Positions 1 to 7,191 of a stretch of 18,779 nt of DNA are shown one piece after another. Location of the stretch: positions 1 to 18,779 of the forward strand of contig JACZKN010000232.1 in the NCBI GenBank assembly GCA_014859985.1. Direction: 5' to 3'. Positions within the stretch are counted from its first letter, which is position 1. Every line of letters begins with the position of its first letter. The position numbers and the translations under genes were made by a program. The stretch is from Candidatus Krumholzibacteriia bacterium (lineage in GTDB: Bacteria > Krumholzibacteriota > Krumholzibacteriia > LZORAL124-64-63). The notes beneath the pieces were generated by a model that made no database searches, was not told the origin of the DNA, and was given only the letters and a program-made list of their open reading frames with translations.

Positions 1-1746
1 CGTCTCGTCCGCCCAGGCGTGGTCGACCAGCCCGCGCACCCGCCGCCCCGCCAGGTCGTGGACCGTCACCCGCACCGGCGAGGCCCGCGGCAGCCGCCAC
101 GCGACCGTGGTCGCCCCGGAGGCGGGGTTCGGGTGCAACCCGAGACGAGGGCCCGCGGCCTGCCCATCGGCGGCGTCCATGCCCACCCCCGACAGGGTGC
201 AGGCCTGCCCCATGCGGTCCAGCAGCAGCTGCCGGTCCGCCTCGTCCACCAGGCCGCTGAAGTCGAGATCCCCGCGCGGGTCACCCGTGCCCAGCAGGGT
301 GTCGAACAACTCCCGGTCCACCGGCGTGACCGAGCCGTTGCCTTCGAGGTCGACGCCGGCCAGGGGCACCGAATGCTCGAGCAAGAACGGCGCGGGCGCA
401 CCCCAGCTGTGGGCGAGGATCGCGATGCCCCCGTGCACGGCGCCGCCGGTGGCCAGCCGGAAGGTCGCGGTGCCGTGGCTGTCGGTCCACCGCCGCACGG
501 TGTCGCGCCAGGTGAAGCAGAAGTTCACCGTGTCCATGACCCCGGGGGCCGTGAAGTCGAGCACGACCGGCAGGCCCTCGACCGGGTACCGGATCGCGTT
601 GTAGACGTCGACCGTCGAAGCGAGGTCGCCCAGGGGGGCTGCGCGCAGCCGGGCCACGGCGAAGGCGGGACCGAAGGGGTCGTCGGCGGCGAGCCGCAGG
701 CCGTCGGCGTTCCAGGCCGCCACCAGGTGGGCCGACGGCAGGGCACCGCTGCCGCCGGCGATGGACGGCCGCTGGATGAGGCCGTAGGTGGGGGTGTCCG
801 AGACGGCCTGCCCGCGCCAGCCGTCCAGGAACTCCGTGGCCAGCAGCACGGGGTCGTCGGGATCGGCGGTCGCGAACACGACGTGGACCGCGTTCTCGTA
901 GCCCACGGTCATGGCCATGGCGCGCACGTCCGTCCGGTCCGGCAGGATCGGCGCCACCGTCCATACGCCGGCGGTGCGTACGGCGTGGAGCAGCCGGCCG
1001 TCGTCCAGGATCACCAGGCGGGGCCGGCCGTCCCCGTCCACGGCCAGGGAGACGGAGGTCGGGCCCGTGCCGGTGAGCACCGTCTCCTGGGGCGTGGCCG
1101 GTCCGGCGCAGTAGCGGACGTCGCGCCCCCGGATCCAGGCCACGTGGACGGCGTCCAGCCCGTCGCTGGCCACGCTCGCCTCCTGGAGCAGCGGCTCGCC
1201 CGGGCCGGAGGAATCCAGCGTGGACGTCAGCCAGCCGATCTCCGTGCGGCGGGCGTAGCGCAGGACCCTGGTGTTGGCCACCGACCCGTCGACGTAGACG
1301 ACGACCGGGTACCGCTCCTGCACGAAGCCGACGTCGCAGTACCAGCCGATCCCCGCGCCGGTGATCACCCACTCGGAGGACCACGTTCCGCCCAGGCCGC
1401 GGTGGGCGTAGCGCAGGCCGTAGCCGCCGACCTGGGCCTGGAAGCAGGCGTGGATCCCGCCGGTCCGGTCCGCCACGGCGGCGATCGGGCCGGCGTTGGC
1501 CGCGGTGACCACGATCTCCTCGTAGACCGGACCGCCCTCGGTGGTGCTGAACCGTACCGCCGTCCCGTCGGACCAGACCACGCCCTGCAGGGGCATGAGC
1601 CAATCCTCGGCCCAGACCGCCGCCGGCCAGGGCCAGGTCAGGGACGAGATCTCGGTCGCCCGGAAAAAGATGTCGGCGCGGGCGGCGGGCGGGTTGACGA
1701 GCAGCAGCGCGGACAGGAAAGGCAGGAGGTGGCGGATACGGCACAT
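1..1746 (-). CDS. Secreted propeller-like protein with dockerin-like module and C-terminal sorting domain (3' end cut)
   Basis: This frame is open without a stop from the ATG at 1744-1746 to the left edge (582 codons), so the C-terminus is missing. A GGGGAAGGGG ribosome-binding region lies just upstream. Residues 1-24 form a signal peptide (MCRIRHLLPFLSALLLVNPP then AARA, with D following). The body up to about residue 440 is rich in short beta segments with W, G and D and reads like a BNR/sialidase-type propeller; that is inference from texture. Residues about 465-518 hold two calcium-loop-like segments (DLEGNGSVTPVD and DLDFSGLVDEAD), as in type I dockerins. From about 536 a LHPNPASG motif and VHDLAGRRV mark a FlgD-like/type-A sorting domain. 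The protein is probably exported and surface-attached. No catalytic residues could be assigned. Confidence 0.85.
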   Translation of the reverse strand, partial: MCRIRHLLPFLSALLLVNPPAARADIFFRATEISSLTWPWPAAVWAEDWLMPLQGVVWSDGTAVRFSTTEGGPVYEEIVVTAANAGPIAAVADRTGGIHACFQAQVGGYGLRYAHRGLGGTWSSEWVITGAGIGWYCDVGFVQERYPVVVYVDGSVANTRVLRYARRTEIGWLTSTLDSSGPGEPLLQEASVASDGLDAVHVAWIRGRDVRYCAGPATPQETVLTGTGPTSVSLAVDGDGRPRLVILDDGRLLHAVRTAGVWTVAPILPDRTDVRAMAMTVGYENAVHVVFATADPDDPVLLATEFLDGWRGQAVSDTPTYGLIQRPSIAGGSGALPSAHLVAAWNADGLRLAADDPFGPAFAVARLRAAPLGDLASTVDVYNAIRYPVEGLPVVLDFTAPGVMDTVNFCFTWRDTVRRWTDSHGTATFRLATGGAVHGGIAILAHSWGAPAPFLLEHSVPLAGVDLEGNGSVTPVDRELFDTLLGTGDPRGDLDFSGLVDEADRQLLLDRMGQACTLSGVGMDAADGQAAGPRLGLHPNPASGATTVAWRLPRASPVRVTVHDLAGRRVRGLVDHAWADET

Positions 1747-1786
1747 GGCGACCCCTTCCCCCGTTGAGGCCTTCTTGCGCCGGTTG

Positions 1787-1816
1787 ATTGTGCGTCATCA
1801 ACGGGGACGATGTCAA
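1787..1816 (-). promoter_or_regulatory. Sigma70-like promoter of the secreted-protein gene
   Basis: On the minus strand a perfect -35 TTGACA (1811-1816) is followed after 18 bases by CACAAT (1787-1792; 4 of 6 match to TATAAT). The predicted start falls about 30-35 bases before the ATG at 1746. It lies in the 94-base gap after the upstream operon's last stop, so this gene probably has its own transcript. No convincing terminator for the operon is visible in the gap. Confidence 0.5.
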
Positions 1817-1840
1817 GGGGGGCGCCGGTGTCTCCCGCGC

Positions 1841-4180
1841 CTACCCGAACTCCTGCGCCAGGTCCTGGTCCAGCACGTACAGGCAGACCTCGCGCGCGGA
1901 GGACTCGTTGTACTCGAAGCGGTCGACGAGATTCCTGATCAGGTACGTCACATCGCTGCGGATGCGCCGGTCGTAGGTGCGGAACTCGTCGGTGCCGTAG
2001 TCCTTCAGGGCGCGCCGGAAGTTGGCGTTCTTCAGGAACGGCGCGAGCACCTGCTCTTTCAGGCTGTACACGTAGCGCTTGTGCAGTTCCTTGAACAGCG
2101 TGGTGTCGGCGATGCGCCGGCCCTCGACCATCATCTCCTGGGTCAGGGTCTGCGAGGTGTACTCGCGCTGGGTCTCGGCGCGGAACTCCCGGCGTCGTCC
2201 GTCCCTGGTGTCGGCCCCGAGCAGATGCTCCTCGATGCCGGCCAGCAGCGCCTCGGTGATCTCCAGGCGGTCGCCGGTGTAGCTGCAGGTGGCGGTGGTG
2301 CCGGGCTCGTAGTTCAGGGCGAACAGGTAGTTCTGGATGTCGCGGGCGATCTGGTCCTCGTTGTAGTAGTACAGCGACTCCTTCACCTCCTGCAGCGTCT
2401 GGTAGTTGTACATGCGGCGCAGGGAGTCCAGGAACCCGTCGGGGACCTGCTTGGCCAGGTCGGGCCGGGTGTGCGTGAAGAAGCGCACCAGGGTGTCCAT
2501 GGTGATCATCTGGCCGTCGCGCCCGAAGGTCGTGATCAGGTCGTGGAAGATGTCCAGGGCGTCGCGGCCGCTGAAGCCCTTGTCGCCCTCGGTCTCGGCC
2601 TCGGCGATGATGCGGCGGCGGCGGGCGGCGGTGAAGTTGCGCCGGTCGTCCTCGTCGAGCCAGGTCGGGATCCTGCCGGTGTAGATGGTCATCTTCAGGA
2701 GCAGCAGGTTCGCGTCGCAGTAGATCTCGTACTTGGCCGGGTCGCCGATCCACTCCTTCATGGCCGGCGACTGGGCGTTCAGCCGGCTGGAGATGATCAC
2801 GCGCGCGAAGTTCTCCAGCACCCGCGGCAGGAAGAACTCGCCGACGTGGCTGCCGAAGACCTCGCGGTAGATCAGCACCTCGGTGGAGGAGTCCAGCACG
2901 TAGGAGATGTTGATGAACTCGATGCGGTCGGTCAGCGACTGGAAGCCGCGGATGTTCTTGTTGTCCTCGGGGTTCATCACGCCCAGGAACAGCGAGTTCA
3001 CGTTCTCCTCGATCTCGTCCACCTTGTGCACGCCGTCGCTGATGATGTTGTGCATCTCCAGCAGGCGGTCCTTGTTGTAGCCCTTGATGTCCATCAGGGC
3101 GAAGATGCCGTTGTTGGTGCGCGCGTAGCGGGAGAACAGGTAGCGCACCTGGTTGCTGTCCTGCAGGACCGAGGAGATGCGCCGCTGCAGCTGCGGGTTG
3201 GTCAGCACCGGCTGCCGGACCAGCCGGTCGCCGGGGTTCCAGACGGTCACGCCCTCGCCCTGGCGCCGGTTGAAGACGTAGGGCCGGGCGTGGATCATGC
3301 GGAAGACCAGGGCCGGATCGCCCAGCTTGTGCAGCAGGGCCTGGTACAGCGACTCGCAGATGGTGCAGGGCGCGGCCTTGAAGACCCAGTCGAAGTCCTT
3401 GCCCGCCGAGAGGTTCCACTTGAACTCGTCGCTGGCGAACAGCTCGTCGAAGAAGGCGGGGCGCACCTCCTTGGGGATCATGGCCAGCGGGTTGTCGTGG
3501 CTGGGGCAGGGCACCTCGACGAAGCCGCGGTCCACGGGCGCGCGCTCGGCGCGGACGGCGGGCTCCGGCGGCTCCGGCCGCTCGGGCCGGTCCGACTGGG
3601 CGGGAGCCGCGGCGTCCACCATCTTCTGGGCGGCGTCCCAATCGGAGAGCAGCCGCGCCAGCTGGTCGACGATGGGTCCGCCGTCCTCGGTAGCGTCGCC
3701 AAGGACGTTGCGGTCCAGGTGCCAGACCACCTCGTAGCGGCAGCCCTCGGGGCTGTTGGCGTACTCCTCGAACTTCTGCAGCAGGTTGTTCAGGAAGATC
3801 GACTTGCCGCAGCCCGGGGGCCCGTCGAAGAGGTAGATCTTGTTCTGCTGGGTGCCGCCGCGGAAGCCGGCGATCATGTTCATCAGGCGGTTGGCGAAGA
3901 TGCGGTCGGCGAAGAAGGGGTTGTCGGTGTTCTCGACGAACAGGCGCGTGCTGTCGTAGGCGATGAAGTTGATGGACTCGGGGTCGCCGGGATACTCGTC
4001 GTGGCCGGCGCCCACGTAGGCCGTCACCATGTCGTGGAAGACCTGGTGCACGTTGCGGATCAGGCGCCCGGGGTGCTCCTGGAGCTGCAGCAGGAACTCG
4101 TCGAAGGTCACGGTGCGCGCGGGGTCATGCCCGCGCCCGGCCTCCGTCAGGTGGCGCATAGCCTTGCGGACGTGTTCCAT
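1841..4180 (-). CDS. Second, divergent PrkA-type AAA+ protein (779 aa)
   Basis: The start is the ATG at 4178-4180, two bases after the spoVR stop; the longer upstream frame overlaps spoVR and is not used. Walker A is DGPPGCGKS (residues about 119-127). The PrkA cysteine/histidine signature follows: CPSHDNPLAMIP (225-236) and PCTIC (271-275), equivalent to the CPxHEEPLHLIP and CPxC motifs of PrkA/YeaG. The usual Walker-B stretch of PrkA (G-x-x-E-F-x-E) reads GIFALMD here (358-364), so the second acidic position is Asp and the first is lost. Residues about 190-215 form a Pro/Glu/Arg-rich linker not seen in ordinary PrkA. At 779 aa it exceeds the usual 640 or so. The C-terminal half (about 480-779) is helical and PrkA-like. 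It probably works with the YeaH and SpoVR proteins encoded just upstream. Whether it hydrolyses ATP or phosphorylates anything is unknown. Confidence 0.88.
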   Translation of the reverse strand: MEHVRKAMRHLTEAGRGHDPARTVTFDEFLLQLQEHPGRLIRNVHQVFHDMVTAYVGAGHDEYPGDPESINFIAYDSTRLFVENTDNPFFADRIFANRLMNMIAGFRGGTQQNKIYLFDGPPGCGKSIFLNNLLQKFEEYANSPEGCRYEVVWHLDRNVLGDATEDGGPIVDQLARLLSDWDAAQKMVDAAAPAQSDRPERPEPPEPAVRAERAPVDRGFVEVPCPSHDNPLAMIPKEVRPAFFDELFASDEFKWNLSAGKDFDWVFKAAPCTICESLYQALLHKLGDPALVFRMIHARPYVFNRRQGEGVTVWNPGDRLVRQPVLTNPQLQRRISSVLQDSNQVRYLFSRYARTNNGIFALMDIKGYNKDRLLEMHNIISDGVHKVDEIEENVNSLFLGVMNPEDNKNIRGFQSLTDRIEFINISYVLDSSTEVLIYREVFGSHVGEFFLPRVLENFARVIISSRLNAQSPAMKEWIGDPAKYEIYCDANLLLLKMTIYTGRIPTWLDEDDRRNFTAARRRRIIAEAETEGDKGFSGRDALDIFHDLITTFGRDGQMITMDTLVRFFTHTRPDLAKQVPDGFLDSLRRMYNYQTLQEVKESLYYYNEDQIARDIQNYLFALNYEPGTTATCSYTGDRLEITEALLAGIEEHLLGADTRDGRRREFRAETQREYTSQTLTQEMMVEGRRIADTTLFKELHKRYVYSLKEQVLAPFLKNANFRRALKDYGTDEFRTYDRRIRSDVTYLIRNLVDRFEYNESSAREVCLYVLDQDLAQEFG

Positions 4181-4182
4181 CC

Positions 4183-5847
4183 TCAGATCAGCCCCTTGCT
4201 GAGCTTCCTGTCCTTCATGGTGTAGCGCACGCGCTGCCATTGGATCTCCGGTTCCGCCTCGCGGCCGATGGTGCCCAGTCCCGGCAGGGTGGGCTGGGCC
4301 GCGGCGTCGGGCTTGCGGTCGGCCTTGCGGACCGCCTTGACCTCGGTGGTCTCGAGGGTCACCTTGCCGCCCCACAGGTACTCCAGGCCCAGCATGGTGT
4401 TGTGGATGTAGTCCCGCACCAGCGGCTTGCCCTCGAAGTGGTGGACCAGGTGCAGGGCCTCCTGGCCGGTCCGGCCCAGGTCCACCGTCACGTGGGGCGG
4501 GTGGTAGAGCCTGCCCTCGAGCATGGTGCGGTAGTCGGCCGCCTTGCGGCTCTTGACGTACCAGCGCCAGACCATGCGCTGCTCGTCCAGCACCCGGTCC
4601 GCCACGAACAGGCGGTGCCGGTCCATGAAGTCCTGCTCCAGGAAGTTGCTGACGAACAGGTAGTCGTTCAGGTTCTCCCGCACGCGGAAGATGTACTCGC
4701 GGCCCAGTCCCGTGTTCCCGTCGAAACGGCGGCGCTCGTCCGCGCCGAGCAGGGACAGGAACGAGCGGTTGTAGCGGCCCTTGTCCGCCGCCTCCTCGAT
4801 GAAGTAGAACAGCCGCATGCCCAGGGCGTAGGGGTTCAGGCCCACGCGCGGCATGGCGGTGACCATGGCGTTGACGCGGGCGAAGTCCACCTCGTGGCCG
4901 GCGATGCGGTCGTCGCGCATGAAGAGGGTCTCGTGCCAGTAGCTGGCCCAGCCCTCGTTCATGATCTTGGTGCGGATCTGGGGCTGGAAGTAGAGGGACG
5001 TCTCGCGCACGATCTGCACGACGTCCTTCATCCAGCGGTTCTCCTCGCGCTCGAGGAAGGGGCTGTGCTCCAGCAGGTAGCCCACCACGTCCCGGTGCCG
5101 GGGCGCGGTGGCCTTCCCGGACCGCGCGAACATGGCGGCGAACTCGGGGTGGCGGCGGGCGACCTCGCGGAAGAAGACCTCCTCGCCGTCGTCGCCGTGC
5201 TCGCCGCGCGCGGCGTTGAAGCGCCCGATCTCCTTCACGTAGTCGCCGGTGCGGGCCTTCTTGACGTCCTGCAGGAAGACGTCGAAGTACCAGTCCACGC
5301 GGCGGCCCCAGCCGTCCCCGGGCGCCCGGTGCAGGTCCGAGAGCATGCCGTGGAAGTCGACCAGGTTGTCGATGGACCGGGCGAACTCGATCACGTAGTC
5401 GACCCAGCGCCCATGCTCGGCGCGCAGGCGGGCGATCGCGCGCTTGTCCGCCAGGGCGCGGCCGGCGAAGTCGTCGTCCCAGGTGTGCCGGAAGCTGAGG
5501 TTGTTCTGGAAGAAGTCGATGTGGCCGATCACGTGGTAGAAGATCATCACGTTCAGCCAGTCGGGGTTGTTGTCGTTGTAGAAGCTGATGGCCGGGCGCG
5601 TGTTGATCACGGTCTCGTAGGGGTTGCTCGGGTACAGTTCGTAGCGGCCGCGGCCCTGCAGCACCTCGACATCGTGCACCCAGTAGTCGTACATCGTGGG
5701 GATCATGACCTTGGGCGACAGTTCGACCAGGTCGCGGTTGGTCACGATGTACTCGAGGGTCTCGTCCTCGAAGCGCAGGCCGGCGTCGCGGGCGCGCTCC
5801 TTGCAGCCCTCCATGATGGCCTTGGCGTGCTGGTCGATCAGCTGCAT
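4183..5847 (-). CDS. spoVR: SpoVR family protein
   Basis: A 554-aa SpoVR/YcgB homologue; the E. coli relative is about 510 aa. Family hallmarks are visible: NDNNPDWLNV (91-100), HVIGHIDFFQNN (105-116) and NEGWASYWH (297-305). Conserved His, Asp, Glu and Asn in these motifs look like a buried polar or metal-type site, but no reaction is established for the family. B. subtilis SpoVR is needed for normal spore cortex; in non-sporulating bacteria the gene travels with prkA and yeaH. Residues after about 495 are a charged, family-atypical tail that accounts for the extra length. The start ATG has an AGGA ribosome site; it begins 8 bases after the yeaH stop, and the stop is 2 bases before the second prkA, so translation is probably coupled. 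Confidence 0.95.
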   Translation of the reverse strand: MQLIDQHAKAIMEGCKERARDAGLRFEDETLEYIVTNRDLVELSPKVMIPTMYDYWVHDVEVLQGRGRYELYPSNPYETVINTRPAISFYNDNNPDWLNVMIFYHVIGHIDFFQNNLSFRHTWDDDFAGRALADKRAIARLRAEHGRWVDYVIEFARSIDNLVDFHGMLSDLHRAPGDGWGRRVDWYFDVFLQDVKKARTGDYVKEIGRFNAARGEHGDDGEEVFFREVARRHPEFAAMFARSGKATAPRHRDVVGYLLEHSPFLEREENRWMKDVVQIVRETSLYFQPQIRTKIMNEGWASYWHETLFMRDDRIAGHEVDFARVNAMVTAMPRVGLNPYALGMRLFYFIEEAADKGRYNRSFLSLLGADERRRFDGNTGLGREYIFRVRENLNDYLFVSNFLEQDFMDRHRLFVADRVLDEQRMVWRWYVKSRKAADYRTMLEGRLYHPPHVTVDLGRTGQEALHLVHHFEGKPLVRDYIHNTMLGLEYLWGGKVTLETTEVKAVRKADRKPDAAAQPTLPGLGTIGREAEPEIQWQRVRYTMKDRKLSKGLI

Positions 5848-5855
5848 GCCGTGTC

Positions 5856-7181
5856 CTATTCCGCGATCAGCCGGCGGATGCCCTCGATCAGGCGCGGCTC
5901 GTCCGCGCCTTCGGGCACCACGTCCAGGCGGATCAGGTCCTTGCGCTTGTCCAGCAGGCCCGACTTCTTCAGGTACTTCTCCACCTCGGTCTCGCTCTTG
6001 GCCCCGTAGGGGCTCTGGGCGACGGTCACGCCCACCCGTGCGGCGTAGCCCAGCATCTTCTCGAGCTCGGGCAGCGTCTCCTTGCCCTCGGTGTCCCAGT
6101 CGTCGCCGTCGGTGCCGTGGAAGACGTAGATGTTGTGGTCGCGCGCCAGGTTCTCCCGCGCCACGAGCTCGTTCACCAGCCGGAAGGCCGAACCCACCTT
6201 GGTGCCGCCGGCGACGCGGCTGTTGTAGTAGGTGTAGAAGTCCTCCACCTCCTTGGCCTCGGTGTCGTGCAGCACGAAGCGCGACTCCACCTGGCCCTGG
6301 TACTGGTAGAGGATCCAGCTGTAGATCAGCACGTGCTGGCTGACCACCAGCTCGGTGGGCTTGCCGCTCATCGAGCCGGAGTAGTCGCGCAGGAAGAAGA
6401 CCACCGCCTGGGACTCGAAGTCCTTCTCCCGCGAGAGGATGCGGTAGACCCGGTCCTTGGGCCCGACCAGCAGCCCGGCGGGGTCGACGGGCTCGGCGGC
6501 CCGCACCCGGCCCAGCGCGATGTTGGTCTCGACGATGCGCCGCAGGGTGGCCTTCTTGTCCAGCAGCTGGCCGAAGCCGCGGTGCCGGTCCGTCAGGTCC
6601 CAGGTGTAGCGCGTCAGCGAACGCTTCTTGCCCTTGTCCTTGAGGTTGGGCAGCTGGAACTGCTCGGTCAGGATGCGGCCCAGGTCGTAGGCGTTGGACT
6701 CCATCTCGTGGGGCCCGCTCTCGCCCTGGCCGGGGCCCGCGCCCCCGCCCTGGCCCTCGCCCTCGGCCGGGCGCACGGGCTGCTCGCCGATGACCTCGCC
6801 CTCTTCGCCTTCGCCGGTGCCGCCGGCCTCGCCGCCGCCCTCGTCCGGCTCGGCGTAGTGGGGGTCGTGGACCAGCTTGTCCTCCACCGTGGTGGGGATG
6901 ACGACGACCTTGTTGCGGCCGCCGCGCCCGGGCTTGACCAGCCGCCCGATGCGGATCTTGCGGGGAAAGCCGTCCTCCTCGCGCCGGGAGTCGCGGTCCA
7001 TCAGGTCGTCCAGGGTGCCGATGCGCGCGGTGTAGGGCCCTGCCGGCGGGGTCGGCGCCTGGCGCCGGGGCAGGCCGTGGTCACCGCCGGCGGCCAGTTC
7101 CCCGCGCAACCGGGCCTCGCGGTCCGGGTCCAGTCCCAGCGCCGCCAGTTCGGCCAGCAGTGCCTGCGTGCGCGGATCCAT
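5856..7181 (-). CDS. yeaH: YeaH/YhbH family (DUF444) von Willebrand A-like protein
   Basis: A 441-aa DUF444 protein. The C-terminal half has a vWA-like fold signature with a MIDAS-type metal site: DYSGSMS (266-272), the Thr in GGTKVGSAF (325-333) and the Asp of HGTDGDDW (355-362). The N-terminal part has a basic GFPRKIRIGRLVKPGRGGRN region (71-90), followed by a Gly/Glu-rich low-complexity linker (about 113-157) that is probably disordered. YeaH proteins occur beside PrkA, and the pairing resembles MoxR-type AAA+/vWA partnerships; that parallel is inference. AGGGGA precedes the ATG at 7179-7181, 10 bases after the prkA stop. It is the second gene of the operon. Confidence 0.93.
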   Translation of the reverse strand: MDPRTQALLAELAALGLDPDREARLRGELAAGGDHGLPRRQAPTPPAGPYTARIGTLDDLMDRDSRREEDGFPRKIRIGRLVKPGRGGRNKVVVIPTTVEDKLVHDPHYAEPDEGGGEAGGTGEGEEGEVIGEQPVRPAEGEGQGGGAGPGQGESGPHEMESNAYDLGRILTEQFQLPNLKDKGKKRSLTRYTWDLTDRHRGFGQLLDKKATLRRIVETNIALGRVRAAEPVDPAGLLVGPKDRVYRILSREKDFESQAVVFFLRDYSGSMSGKPTELVVSQHVLIYSWILYQYQGQVESRFVLHDTEAKEVEDFYTYYNSRVAGGTKVGSAFRLVNELVARENLARDHNIYVFHGTDGDDWDTEGKETLPELEKMLGYAARVGVTVAQSPYGAKSETEVEKYLKKSGLLDKRKDLIRLDVVPEGADEPRLIEGIRRLIAE

Positions 7182-7191
7182 CGGCCGTCCC

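Noticed and set aside
1541..4225. Very long open frame on the plus strand opposite the second prkA
   Set aside because: It is antisense to a gene with clear PrkA motifs. Its translation is Val/Leu/His/Gln-biased low complexity, typical of the opposite strand of GC-rich coding DNA. The same applies to 4240-6009, 7168-8850 and 13958-15883.
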